A stretch of 64,000 nucleotides of DNA from Terriglobia bacterium (GTDB taxonomy: Bacteria; Acidobacteriota; Terriglobia; Bryobacterales; Bryobacteraceae): assembly GCA_021325235.1 (NCBI GenBank), contig JAJPHN010000032.1, forward strand, positions 62,001 through 126,000. The letters run 5' to 3'. Shown in pieces: positions 10,310 through 18,768 of the stretch. A model generated the notes under the pieces. That model had not been told where the DNA came from and ran no database searches. It saw nothing but the letters and a program-made list of their open reading frames with translations. Position numbers and translations under genes: made by a program. The first letter of the stretch is position 1, and each line of letters begins with the position of its first letter.

Positions 10310-11605
10310 CTATTGCTGCGTTGCGGTAGAGGCTTGCTGGGCGGCCGGTTGCGTAAGAAGCGAAGTCGTCTCGAGCGCGGGTGCTGCCGGCTTGAAGTAG
10401 TTGGCGAGCGCCAGATTGTGATAAACATTGCCGGCGATGCCGGAAGCGATCGGCCCGCTTACGCCGCGTCCTCCGGTGAGCAGAACAACGACAACCAGCT
10501 TCTTGTCGCCAAACTCGTTGAAGGAGCCGAACCAGCCGAGATGAACGCCGGGCTGCGCGGTGTCGGTGCAGGTACCGGTCTTGCCGAGGATCGTTTCGTC
10601 GAGATTGCTGTAGCCGGCGCGGCGCGCGGTGCCGTATTCGACAGCGCCCATCATGCCGGGCTTGATGGAATCGGCGAGATCGCCGAGATCGAGCTGGCGC
10701 TTGATGCGCGGAACAGATTTTTGGACGTCGTCCTGGCTCTGCGGATATTGCAGGTAGTACATCGTGCCGTTATTGGCCACAGTCGAGATGATGCTGGTGA
10801 GCTCGAGCGGGGTGAGCCGGATGCCATCGCCAAAACTGGTCATCATGCCGACGCCGGACTGTGGAACGTCGCTGGCCAGATAGCCGGGTTGTTCGCCGGG
10901 GATATCGAGACCGGCCTTTTCGCCCATGCCAAACAGCTTGCCGTAGCGTACGACGCGCTCAAAGCCGAGTTCCTGGCCGAGCTTGGCGAAGTACAGATTG
11001 TTGGACATAGCGAGCGCGCGGGTCATGTCCATGGAGGAACGGCGGGAAATGCGGACGTTTGAAGAAGGATCAACCACACCTTCTTTTAGTGATGCCAGTG
11101 AAACCATCACTTTAACTGTGGAGCAGGGCTGGTACGCGCCCCCCAAAGCCAATTTCTGGTTGACGATGCTCAGGATGCGGCCGGTATGCGGATCGGCCAC
11201 AACGACAGTACCGTTATACGGGCCAAGCGCGTCGACGGCTGCCTTGCGGACGGCCAGATCTTCACCATCGACTTTGTCGCCCACCGTGGAATCGGCGTAG
11301 GTCGGCTCGGTCCAGGGGTTATAGAAAACGTGGCGGCCGCGGGTCCGTTTGCGGGCGATCGCCGCGTGCAGATTGGCCCGGTCGGTGGTGTGAAGGATGG
11401 CAGCGCGGGTGACATCGCGCGTAACGGGTGCGGCATTCACGCGCGCAGCGGCGTGGGTCACACGGCGGCGGTGCGTCACGGCGTGGCGTTTGTGTACGAC
11501 TGGTTTGGACGTGGCGGCGGTTGCGGTGCCGAGCAGCGCGCCGAATGCGGCCCATACAAGAACGGGCCGCTGAAGAATTGCGATGTGCTTAGAAAGCAGA
11601 TACAT
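10310..11605 (-). CDS. Penicillin-binding protein with transpeptidase domain only
   Basis: A 431-residue protein with one N-terminal hydrophobic segment (about residues 14-31). A basic His/Arg-rich linker (residues 33-95) comes next, then a penicillin-binding transpeptidase fold. The three catalytic motifs are present: S162-T-V-K165 (PCSTVKV), S201-N-N203 and K342-T-G (GKTGT). The serine acylates the D-Ala-D-Ala stem to crosslink peptidoglycan. There is no glycosyltransferase domain and no clear PBP dimerisation domain, so it is smaller than ordinary class B PBPs. It could also be a PbpA-like or beta-lactam sensor-like protein. A 37-bp gap separates it from the nitroreductase gene. The 126 bp upstream (11606-11731) show nothing I can name. 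Confidence 0.88.
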   Translation of the reverse strand: MYLLSKHIAILQRPVLVWAAFGALLGTATAATSKPVVHKRHAVTHRRRVTHAAARVNAAPVTRDVTRAAILHTTDRANLHAAIARKRTRGRHVFYNPWTEPTYADSTVGDKVDGEDLAVRKAAVDALGPYNGTVVVADPHTGRILSIVNQKLALGGAYQPCSTVKVMVSLASLKEGVVDPSSNVRISRRSSMDMTRALAMSNNLYFAKLGQELGFERVVRYGKLFGMGEKAGLDIPGEQPGYLASDVPQSGVGMMTSFGDGIRLTPLELTSIISTVANNGTMYYLQYPQSQDDVQKSVPRIKRQLDLGDLADSIKPGMMGAVEYGTARRAGYSNLDETILGKTGTCTDTAQPGVHLGWFGSFNEFGDKKLVVVVLLTGGRGVSGPIASGIAGNVYHNLALANYFKPAAPALETTSLLTQPAAQQASTATQQ

Positions 11606-11731
11606 GCCGCTTTTCCCTAACTGACAGAATCCCCATCAAAATCTGGAATACAGATTACTTCTATGGTAAGTACAGCGGCGAGCGCCGTCAACTGAAACAT
11701 TTTGAAACGGTTAACAAAAGTTCACCCGCTG

Positions 11732-12469
11732 TTACGCCGCCGTCCAGCCGCCGTCGATGGTGACCACTGAGCCGTTCATAAAAGCTGCCGCCGGGGATGC
11801 AATATAGACCGCCAAGTCGGCAATCTCCTCGGGCCGCCCCAAACGTCCGAGCGGCTGCCTTTGATTGAGTTCGGCGCGGACCCTATCTTTCTCATGGCGA
11901 TGGTACTTTTCGAGGTATCCCTCGACAAAGGGGGTGTCGACGGTGCCGGGAGCAATGCAGTTGACGCGGATCTGGGTGGGGTAATCGACGGCCAGCTGGC
12001 GGGTCATGGCGTGAATCGCGCCCTTGGTCGCGCAGTAGGCGAAGCGGCGCTTGATGCCGACCATACCGGCCACGGAGCCGATATTGACGATGGAGCCGTG
12101 GCTGGCGAGCAGCAGGGGCAGGGCGGTTTTGATGGCGAGGTAAGTTCCAAGAACGTTGACGCGGAAGAGGCGCTCGAATTCGACGGCTTCAGTTTGTTCT
12201 ACGGTTCCGACGTGACCGATCCCGGCGCAGTTGACCAGAATGTCGAGCCGGTCGATCTGGCGGAAGACGTTTTGGAGAGCGGCTTCGTCGGTGATGTCGC
12301 AGGCGAAGGTGCGGGCGTGAGGGAGCTGGGCCAGTTTTTTTTCATCGAGATCGACGGCGATGAGCTCCGCTCCCGCGGCGTGGAATTTTTCGACGGTAGC
12401 GGCACCGATGCCGCTGGCGCCCCCGGTGACCAGTGCGGTCAAGCCATCCAAACGAAACGAATCGGACAT
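11732..12469 (-). CDS. Short-chain dehydrogenase/reductase (SDR) family oxidoreductase
   Basis: A 245-residue classical SDR. It has TGGASGIGAA (Rossmann dinucleotide site) near residue 13, a conserved acidic residue in AVDLDEKK that favours NAD over NADP, NCAGIG, the catalytic serine in NIGSVAG, YCATKGA (Tyr-x3-Lys) and NCIAPGTVDTPF. The substrate is unknown; glucose/ribitol-type dehydrogenases and 3-oxoacyl reductases share this pattern. The open frame runs upstream to 12601, but ATG 12469 starts exactly at MSDSFRLDGLTALVTGG and is chosen. A purine stretch (AGAAAAAAAC) precedes it. Confidence 0.93.
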   Translation of the reverse strand: MSDSFRLDGLTALVTGGASGIGAATVEKFHAAGAELIAVDLDEKKLAQLPHARTFACDITDEAALQNVFRQIDRLDILVNCAGIGHVGTVEQTEAVEFERLFRVNVLGTYLAIKTALPLLLASHGSIVNIGSVAGMVGIKRRFAYCATKGAIHAMTRQLAVDYPTQIRVNCIAPGTVDTPFVEGYLEKYHRHEKDRVRAELNQRQPLGRLGRPEEIADLAVYIASPAAAFMNGSVVTIDGGWTAA

Positions 12470-12530
12470 GTTTTTTTCTATGGTCGCATCGGGGGTGGGA
12501 AGAGGGCTGATTTTGGGGAGGATCCGAGGG

Positions 12531-12882
12531 CTATTGACGATTCGCGCGCCGGCGCATTTCGCTGTTGAGCAGCTGGACAAGCTCCTGATCGTTCGTCTCA
12601 CGCGCTATCGATGGCCTGCTGGCCGGTATGGCCAAAATGTTTGAACCTTCGTTATCCGAAACTTGGATTTTCCGTTCATTCGCCCGCAACGTGAGACTGC
12701 CACCACGTAGGCTTCTTAACGAAAATGGTGACTTGTCCCGGTACCGGTTTGAGAGTCTTGCGCACTTTGGCAGGGCACCAGATTCCGTCGTCGGAACTCG
12801 GATCACTGAGGAATCCGACGGCTCTTACCTCGTTGAGAGTCGTTCTAGCGTCCGAGCCGCATTGCTCCTTCTTGTTCGGCAA
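12531..12882 (-). pseudogene. Possible decayed or frameshifted hypothetical gene in a low-coding stretch
   Basis: The 543 bp between the SDR start (12470) and the amidohydrolase stop (13012) have lower GC and no full gene. On the minus strand, 12882-12676 reads from a TTG as a protein-like segment containing VRAVGFLSDPSSDDGIW, then PVPGQVTIFVKKPTWW, ending with VAGE and a stop. Just past it a different frame stays open to 12531 (ending ELVQLLNSEMRRRANRQ). The two parts could be one gene broken by a frameshift, or a 68-residue gene plus chance. I recognise no family. Residues 13-55 look like real globular protein; the rest is weak. Confidence 0.35.
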
Positions 12883-13012
12883 AATACTTCAATTACGATC
12901 GCTTGCTTTTCCGTAGTGAAGTCCCCATTTCGAAGTTATCGTTGCCGTTAAGCGACTCGAAGGTACGTCGCCACATTTTGGGTCGCCGACGCTTCCGGCT
13001 CTGGTTCGGCGT

Positions 13013-14308
13013 TTATGGTGTTTTGCTGGCGGGATTTAGATCATCCCAGCGGTGGTCGCCAATCGCTTTGTAATCGGGCGGGAGTTTGCGCCAGTCGGGG
13101 CGGCTGATGCCGTTCAGATCGTACTCGATTTTGCCGCCTTTTACCGTCAGCTCGCATTCGAATTTCTGATTGCCATTCATGCGCGCGCCGTAGCTGTCGG
13201 TGAAGCCGAAATCGCCGTGCTCGATGCGCAGCACGGCAACATCCGCGGGCGCGCCGATGGAAAGATTGCCAAGCTCTTCGTGATGAATTTCGCGCGCGGG
13301 GTGCCACGTAGAGTCAGCGATCACTTCGTCGACGCTCAGCCCAAGCGCCAGGAATTTACTCATCACGTTGAGCATGGTCTTCATGCCGGTGTTCATGCTC
13401 CCGATGTGCAGATCGGTCGAAATAGAATCGGGGCGAAAGCCCTGCTCAATCGCCGGGACTGCGACACGCCAGACGAAGCTGCCGCCGCCGTGGCCGACGT
13501 CGAAGATGACACCGCGTTTGCGGCCTTCGATCATCCCCGGATTCACGTTGCCATCGGGCAGAAGCTCGTCTCGGAGTCCGGAGTAGCAGTGCGTGTAGAT
13601 ATCGCCGGGACGCAGCTTCCGTGTGAGCAGCACATCCAGCGGGCGCTCCTCATGATTGGTGCCGAAATCGACCATCACCGGAATATTGGCAAGTGTGCCG
13701 GCTTTGACGGCGTTTTCCACGGGCGTCCATTCCGGGCCGGCGTAGTGGGCGGTTTTGATGCCGATGATGAGGCCGGGATATTCTCGCGCTACTTCGGCCG
13801 CTGTCTCGGGCACCATGTCGGCGAGATTGTTTTCGTATTTGGGACCGCGCATGCCCGCGCCGACAATATTCAAGAACGCGAGCACGCGCGTCTTCGAACG
13901 ATCGATAATGTGCTCTTTGAAATCGGCAAAATTGCGCGCCCCCGATGAGCCGGCATCGGCGACGCTGGTAACGCCGCTGCGAAAAGTAAAGCCGTCGGGC
14001 CAGACGCTGTTGTCGCCGGCGTAGGAGGCGTGTTCGCCGGTCGAGGCATAGACGTGCACGTGAATATCAACCAGGCCCGGGGTGACGAGCAGGCCGTGCA
14101 CATTGACCGTCTTCAACGCCTGTGCGGGATCGATGTGCTCGGCGACGGCGGCGATCCTGCCGTCTTTGATCGCGATATCGCGCACCGCACTCAGATTGTT
14201 TTTGGGATCGATGACATGGCCGCCCTGAAGCAGCAGATCGTAGCTGGTTTGCGAAGAAGCGGTCATGACGGTGAGAAGCCCGAAAGCAAGGAGAAGGTGC
14301 GGGCGCAT
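13013..14308 (-). CDS. Exported amidohydrolase/deacetylase-family metallohydrolase
   Basis: A 431-residue amidohydrolase-superfamily enzyme with a Sec signal (MRPHLLLAFGLLTVMTASSQ). It starts with the usual small beta domain (YDLLLQGGHVIDPKNNLSAV, GLLVTPGLVDIHVHV). Metal ligands visible are H-x-H in DIHVHV, a candidate carbamylated lysine in IIGIKTAHY, histidines in IYTHCYSG and FDVGHGGG, and the aspartate in STDLHIGSMN. This resembles the dihydroorotase-like amidohydrolase/deacetylase proteins whose substrates are N-acyl amino acids or cyclic amides. Export is unusual for this subgroup and suggests an extracytoplasmic substrate. It diverges from the DUF362 gene, with 86 bp between starts. 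Confidence 0.87.
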   Translation of the reverse strand: MRPHLLLAFGLLTVMTASSQTSYDLLLQGGHVIDPKNNLSAVRDIAIKDGRIAAVAEHIDPAQALKTVNVHGLLVTPGLVDIHVHVYASTGEHASYAGDNSVWPDGFTFRSGVTSVADAGSSGARNFADFKEHIIDRSKTRVLAFLNIVGAGMRGPKYENNLADMVPETAAEVAREYPGLIIGIKTAHYAGPEWTPVENAVKAGTLANIPVMVDFGTNHEERPLDVLLTRKLRPGDIYTHCYSGLRDELLPDGNVNPGMIEGRKRGVIFDVGHGGGSFVWRVAVPAIEQGFRPDSISTDLHIGSMNTGMKTMLNVMSKFLALGLSVDEVIADSTWHPAREIHHEELGNLSIGAPADVAVLRIEHGDFGFTDSYGARMNGNQKFECELTVKGGKIEYDLNGISRPDWRKLPPDYKAIGDHRWDDLNPASKTP

Positions 14309-14394
14309 GGGCGCGAAACCGTCATCGTATCGCGGCGATTGGTAAGAAGGCGATACACTGTGTCCAGTTCATCGCACGAGGAGGGCTAACGACC

Positions 14395-15495
14395 TTGCAG
14401 ACGCCTCGAAGAGAATTTCTGGAATCGGCATTTGCGGTAGCCGCAGCGGCGCTGACGCAATCGGTAAGCCGGGCCGCGACGGTGCAGGGAATACCGGGTC
14501 CGTATCCGGGCCGCGTGGTGGCGGTAGAGCATTCGGGCTGCATCACGGCGGCGGGATACCAGGCCGAGCCGGTGCGCGCCATGGTCGAGCGCGGGATGAA
14601 GGAACTCACCGGCGCTCCCACGGCTCAGGATGCCTGGCGCGCGCTGTTCAACAAAACCGATGTGGTCGGGATCAAGGTGAGTCCGGTGGGCGGTCCGCGA
14701 TTGTGTTCCGATCGCTCGGTGATCCACGCGATTTTTGATGGGCTGAATCAGGCCGGTGTGCCCGATTCGCAGATTGTGGTCTTCAATCGCTATCGCGCGG
14801 AGGCTGTAGACTGCGGGATCGATCAGTGGGTGCGTCCCGGGGTGCGGTTCGCAGCGGCGGCCCCTGCCTACGACAATTCGCAGCTGGGCATCGATGGCTA
14901 CGACGAGCAGCACTATATGGAAATGCCGCTGGTGAAGCCCGGCGACGATCCGGCCGATCCGCGCTCGCGGCGCTCGTATGTGGCGAAGATTGTCACCACC
15001 GATGTGAACAAGATCATCAATCTCCCGGTGCTCAAGCACCATCAATCGGCGGGCGTGACGATCACGCTGAAGAACATGTCCCACGGCTTTGTGAATAACG
15101 TGAATCGCAGTCATTACAGCCCGACCGCGAACTGGTGCGGCAGCTTCATTCCGGCCGTTGTGAGCCTGCCGGTGATCCGCCGGAAGGTGGTCCTGCATGT
15201 GGTGGACGCGGTGCGCGCGCAGTATCACGGCGGGCCGTCGGGGAAGCCGCAGTTTCAGTGGGAGCCGAAGACGCTGTATTTCGGAACGGATCCGGTAGCG
15301 CTCGACAAGACGGGCTGGAAGGTGCTCGATGCCAAGCGCAAAGAGGTGGGCATGGCGCCGATTGCCGTGGCGAAGCCCGATAACGCGAGCACGTTTCTGC
15401 ATTGCCAGGTGGAGCATATCGAGCTCGCGTCGGCGCTCGGACTCGGTGTGTTCGACGATCGCCGGATCCAGGTGAAGAACATCCGGTTGGCTTAA
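14395..15495 (+). CDS. DUF362 domain protein with twin-arginine signal
   Basis: A 366-residue protein. The start is a TTG giving MQTPRREFLESAFAVAAAAL, a strong Tat signal (RREFL). The mature part matches the DUF362 pattern: VVGIKVSPVGGPRLCSDRSV, a candidate nucleophile region with NLPVLKHHQSAGVTITLKNM near residue 205, and LYFGTDPVALDKTGW near 298. DUF362 proteins are often next to ferredoxin domains, but none is present here. The function is unknown. Tat export implies a cofactor or folding in the cytoplasm. It lies 9 bp before the RraA-like gene, so they are probably co-transcribed. Confidence 0.85.
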   Translation: MQTPRREFLESAFAVAAAALTQSVSRAATVQGIPGPYPGRVVAVEHSGCITAAGYQAEPVRAMVERGMKELTGAPTAQDAWRALFNKTDVVGIKVSPVGGPRLCSDRSVIHAIFDGLNQAGVPDSQIVVFNRYRAEAVDCGIDQWVRPGVRFAAAAPAYDNSQLGIDGYDEQHYMEMPLVKPGDDPADPRSRRSYVAKIVTTDVNKIINLPVLKHHQSAGVTITLKNMSHGFVNNVNRSHYSPTANWCGSFIPAVVSLPVIRRKVVLHVVDAVRAQYHGGPSGKPQFQWEPKTLYFGTDPVALDKTGWKVLDAKRKEVGMAPIAVAKPDNASTFLHCQVEHIELASALGLGVFDDRRIQVKNIRLA

Positions 15496-15504
15496 GATCA
15501 GTGC

Positions 15505-16236
15505 ATGAAAAAGATCGTTGCCGCGGGCGCGGTTGCGGCTGCATTGGTGGCTGTGCTGTCGCTGGCGCATGCGGATGTTCCTTCGGGGCAGGACGCGTTA
15601 CTCGAAGGTTTTCGGCTGGTGGAAGTGGCGTCAGTGGCGGATGCCATGGAGCAGTTGTATGGGAAGCGCGCGTACCTGGCGCACGACATGCGGCCGCTTA
15701 ATGCGGCGAAATTTGCCGGGCCGGCCGTAACGGTGCTGCTGAAGAAAGAAGAAAATCACGACGGGGCCAAGGCGCTCCAGGGCATGCTCGACACGATCGA
15801 TGAATCCGCCCCGGGCTCGGTTTATGTGATGGTGCTCGAAGACGGGCTCGATTATGCGGGACTCGGCGGCTTGATGAGCACCGCGATGAAGTATCGCGGC
15901 TTTGCGGGCGCGGTGGTCGATGGCGGCATTCGCGATACGCCCCAGATTACGAAACTGCAGTTTCCGGTGTTCAGCCGCGGCGTGGTGCCCTCGACCACCG
16001 TGAATCATTATCGCTTTGCCGGACGGAATGTGCCGGTGCAATGCGCCGGTGTGGAGGTGCGCGCCGGGGATATCGTGGTGGCGGATCTGGACGGAGTGGC
16101 GATTGTGCCGCGCGAGCATGCAGCGGATGTGTTGAAGAAAGCGCAGCAGCTCGATGAAAGCGAGCACAGCATGTTTCCGTTCATCGAGAAATATAAGTCG
16201 ATTCGCGAAGCGGTGGCGCGCTTCGGGCGGCTGTGA
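15505..16236 (+). CDS. Exported RraA-like protein (HMG/CHA aldolase fold)
   Basis: A 243-residue protein with a Sec signal (MKKIVAAGAVAAALVAVLSLAHA). The body follows the RraA/4-hydroxy-4-methyl-2-oxoglutarate aldolase family: GPAVTVLLK, LGGLMSTAMKYRGFAGAVVDGGIRD (metal/substrate loop GGxxxxxAxxxGxxGxVVDGxxRD), FPVFSRGVVPSTTVNHYRFA and AGDIVVADLDGVAIVP. Cytosolic relatives either bind RNase E or act as Mg-dependent aldolases or decarboxylases. An exported form is not the norm, and a binding or enzymatic role outside the cell is inferred. It probably shares a transcript with the Tat-type DUF362 gene. Confidence 0.88.
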   Translation: MKKIVAAGAVAAALVAVLSLAHADVPSGQDALLEGFRLVEVASVADAMEQLYGKRAYLAHDMRPLNAAKFAGPAVTVLLKKEENHDGAKALQGMLDTIDESAPGSVYVMVLEDGLDYAGLGGLMSTAMKYRGFAGAVVDGGIRDTPQITKLQFPVFSRGVVPSTTVNHYRFAGRNVPVQCAGVEVRAGDIVVADLDGVAIVPREHAADVLKKAQQLDESEHSMFPFIEKYKSIREAVARFGRL

Positions 16237-16578
16237 GGCCTACTTTTTTCAACAACGGCTCCGGTCATCGGATACGACGTCGGCCCCTGTAATCGGCAAA
16301 GTTCTGCCGCCGTAAATGGCGCGCAGGCGTTTCAGGAAATCACGAAGCCGAGGCGGAGTTTGAGACGGTTCCGGAACTAAGCGGGCGATGATGCGCTTGC
16401 GATAGGTAATCGCACCTGGTGACCTTGGCGGAGTAGGCGATCGATTCTTTTGAAGCGGTAGCGCAGATCGCTCACCGAGGCAGTGCGCATGTATAAATGT
16501 TAAATCGAGTCTGCCAGAGGTCTTTACGGGGCTCATGGCTCCGATCGTCGGAAACGAGCTCGGAAGGACAATAGCTCT
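16237..16578. other. 342-bp intergenic gap without a recognised gene
   Basis: A leftward open frame of 111 codons spans most of this gap, but it has no recognised motif, no good ribosome site and an odd composition. A T-rich stretch (CTTTTTT) follows the RraA stop but lacks a convincing stem. TATAAATG near 16493 could be part of a promoter for the next gene. I see nothing else. Confidence 0.4.
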
Positions 16579-17145
16579 ATGCATCGACCCCCTGGAATAT
16601 GCAAGACTGCGCGGATACCGGCGCTGACGGTCGCCCTGGCACTGAGTTGCGCGGCGGCTTCGAACGATCGCGGCAACTGGCGCGATACTCTACGCGATCG
16701 GCTGCCGCTCTATGGGCACCGCAACTGGATCGTGGTGGCCGATTCAGCATATCCGGCGCAGGCGCGGCCGGCGATCGAAACCGTCGTGGCCGATGAGGAT
16801 CAAACCGTGGTTCTGCAAGAGGTGCTACGCGAGCTCGCGAACTCCAAACACGTACGCCCGATCCCCTATACCGACAGCGAGCTTAAATTCCTCTCCGACG
16901 AAGACGTCCCGGGTATCGAAGCCTTCCGGCAGAGCCTTCCAACCCTGCTATCCAACCCGCTTTCGCTGCCGCATGAGCAGATCATTTCGAAGCTCGATGA
17001 AGCCGCGCAGTTGTTTCGGGTGCTGATCATCAAGACCCGGTCCACGCTCCCGTATACGAGCGTGTTCTTGCAGCTCGATTGCGCCTACTGGAGAGCGGAT
17101 TCAGAGAAGAAGCTGCGCGCCCGAATGGGCACCGGGCAAAAGTAG
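16579..17145 (+). CDS. Exported RbsD/FucU-like (ribose pyranase/fucose mutarotase fold) protein
   Basis: A 188-residue protein with a signal peptide ending near CAAASND. The mature part resembles the RbsD/FucU family, which interconverts anomeric forms of sugars. It has LPLYGHRNWIVVADSAYP (the His of the pyranase GHGD motif), ETVVADEDQTVVLQEVL, and a C-terminal FRVLIIKTRSTLPYTSVFLQ segment (aromatic/Asn/Gln ligand region). It is longer than RbsD (about 139 residues) because of an insertion around residues 95-130. Secretion of this fold is unexpected. The neighbour downstream is an unrelated ABC exporter. The family assignment is from memory of similar bacterial proteins. Confidence 0.72.
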   Translation: MHRPPGICKTARIPALTVALALSCAAASNDRGNWRDTLRDRLPLYGHRNWIVVADSAYPAQARPAIETVVADEDQTVVLQEVLRELANSKHVRPIPYTDSELKFLSDEDVPGIEAFRQSLPTLLSNPLSLPHEQIISKLDEAAQLFRVLIIKTRSTLPYTSVFLQLDCAYWRADSEKKLRARMGTGQK

Positions 17146-17180
17146 TCCGTTTTACGCGCCGCTCCCGACATAAATTTGAT

Positions 17181-17208
17181 TTGACATAACTGAACTAAAC
17201 CGTTTAGT
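17181..17208 (+). promoter_or_regulatory. Promoter with overlapping palindromic operator for the ABC exporter operon
   Basis: A -35 box TTGACA at 17181-17186 and a -10-like TTTAGT at 17203-17208 are separated by 16 bp. The -10 lies inside the perfect palindrome ACTAAAC-C-GTTTAGT at 17194-17208. A TetR-family gene ends the same operon, so this is a strong candidate autoregulatory operator: repressor binding would block RNA polymerase. A GAGG ribosome site follows at 17219-17222, seven bases before the ATG. Confidence 0.75.
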
Positions 17209-17229
17209 CTCGTTTCACGAGGACAACCA

Positions 17230-18024
17230 ATGATCGAAGTGCAGAACCTCACAAAGAAGTTCGGCGACTTCACCGCAGTCGACGCCATTTCCTTCGACGT
17301 CGCCGGCGGGGAAATCTTCGCTTTTCTCGGACCCAATGGTGCGGGCAAGACCACCACCATTAAAATGCTGACCACGCTACTCACGCCCACCAGTGGAACG
17401 CTGCGAATCGACGGCCTGGATGTGAGCCGCAATCCGAATGAAGTTAGAAAGCGCTTCGGGATCGTGTTTCAGGACCCGAGCCTCGACGGCGATCTCACGG
17501 CCTGGGAAAACATGGAGCTGCACGGCATCTTCTATCACATGCCGCGCAAACTGCGCATTGAGCGCACCGAGCAGTTGTTGAAATTGTTCGAACTCTGGGA
17601 GCGGCGAAAGGAGCAGGTGAAGCTCTTCTCCGGCGGCATGAAGCGGCGGCTCGAGATTGCGCGCGGTTTGCTGCACACCCCGAAAATTCTGTTTCTGGAT
17701 GAACCGACGCTCGGCCTCGATCCGCAGACGCGCAACCAGCTCTGGATACATGTGAAACATCTGAACCAGACCGAAGGCGTCACCGTCTTTCTGACCACCC
17801 ATTACATGGATGAAGCGGATCGCGTGGCGCAGCGCATTGCGGTCATCGATCACGGAAAGATCGTAGCGCAGGGTTCGCCCAACGAACTCAAGCGGCAAAC
17901 TGAAACCGAGTCGCTCGAAGAAGCGTTTTTGGCGCTCACCGGCTCGACGATTCGCGATGAATCGGCCAATGTCTCGGCCGACCAGATGCGGGCAATGGCA
18001 AGAATGTGGGGGAACCGGCGATGA
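17230..18024 (+). CDS. ABC transporter ATP-binding protein, DrrA/daunorubicin-resistance type
   Basis: A 264-residue ATPase. It has Walker A GPNGAGKTT near residue 39, the Q-loop in FGIVFQDPSLDGDLT, the signature LFSGGMKRRLEIARGL, Walker B KILFLDEPTLGLDP and the H-loop TTHYMDEADR. The order and the short C-terminal extension match DrrA-type exporters of drugs, lipids or antibiotics. It overlaps the permease gene by ATGA (18021-18024), so translation is coupled. Expression should be controlled by the palindromic operator just upstream and the TetR gene downstream. The exported substrate is unknown. Confidence 0.95.
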   Translation: MIEVQNLTKKFGDFTAVDAISFDVAGGEIFAFLGPNGAGKTTTIKMLTTLLTPTSGTLRIDGLDVSRNPNEVRKRFGIVFQDPSLDGDLTAWENMELHGIFYHMPRKLRIERTEQLLKLFELWERRKEQVKLFSGGMKRRLEIARGLLHTPKILFLDEPTLGLDPQTRNQLWIHVKHLNQTEGVTVFLTTHYMDEADRVAQRIAVIDHGKIVAQGSPNELKRQTETESLEEAFLALTGSTIRDESANVSADQMRAMARMWGNRR

Positions 18025-18767
18025 AGGTCATTTACATACTTTGGTTGCGGGAATTGCGGCGCTACAGCCGTTCGCGGGCGCAGTTGATTGCCTCGCTCGG
18101 CCAGCCGTTGATGTATCTGCTCGCGCTTGGCTTCGGACTGGGGCCTGTATTTCAAAAAGCGGGGCAGGGTAGCTATCTGCAGTTCGTGGCGCCGGGCGTG
18201 ATTGCGATGACCATTCTCTTCAGCTCGGTGTTCTCGGGAATCGGCCTGCTCTGGGACCGGCAGTTCGGATTTCTGAAAGAGACGCTGGTTGCTCCGGTGC
18301 CGCGCATTCAGGTCATGCTGGGGCGCACGCTGGGGGCGGCAACCGTGGCCGTCCTGCAAGGGTGCCTCGTGACCATCGTCTGCTTCATCGCCGGTTTCCG
18401 TTTCACGCATCTGGCGCTGAGCCCGCTGGCGCTGGTTTTCATGCTGTTGATTGCCTGTCTGTTCGCTGCGCTCGGCACCGCCATCGGCTCGATGCTGCAA
18501 AACATGCAGGGCTTTCAGCTGATCATGAACTTCCTGGTGATGCCGATCTTCTTTCTTTCGGGCGCGCTGTTTCCGCTGAACGGGCTGCCCAAAGTCCTGG
18601 GTTTCATCACGAGCCTCGATCCGCTGGCTTACGGGGTCGACGGACTGCGGAGCGCGCTGCTGGCGCGCGCGCACTTCGGCATGGCAATCGATGTGGCGGT
18701 ACTGGTAGGTGTGACCATTGTGCTGCTGATTATCGGCAGCCGCCTGTTCGCGCGCATCCAGGCGTAA
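18021..18767 (+). CDS. ABC-2 type permease, DrrB-like
   Basis: A 248-residue membrane protein with about six hydrophobic segments. It matches the ABC-2 permease pattern: a cytosolic N-terminal helix (MKVIYILWLRELRRYSRSRA), ETLVAPVPRIQVMLGRTLG near residue 90, and LSGALFPLNGLPKVL, the conserved segment before the last helices. It is the membrane half of the exporter encoded by the overlapping upstream ATPase gene. The ATG at 18021 sits in the ATGA overlap; a GTG 15 bp upstream is less likely. Confidence 0.93.
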   Translation: MKVIYILWLRELRRYSRSRAQLIASLGQPLMYLLALGFGLGPVFQKAGQGSYLQFVAPGVIAMTILFSSVFSGIGLLWDRQFGFLKETLVAPVPRIQVMLGRTLGAATVAVLQGCLVTIVCFIAGFRFTHLALSPLALVFMLLIACLFAALGTAIGSMLQNMQGFQLIMNFLVMPIFFLSGALFPLNGLPKVLGFITSLDPLAYGVDGLRSALLARAHFGMAIDVAVLVGVTIVLLIIGSRLFARIQA

Positions 18768-18768
18768 G

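Noticed and set aside
14386-15570. A 394-codon leftward open frame antisense to the DUF362 gene
   Set aside because: It mirrors the GC-rich codon structure of the DUF362 gene, has a His/Arg-rich composition without family motifs, and overlaps a gene with a clear Tat signal.
16249-16584. A 111-codon leftward open frame in the gap before the RbsD-like gene
   Set aside because: No recognised motif; it covers the likely promoter of the next gene and looks like chance coding capacity in GC-rich DNA.
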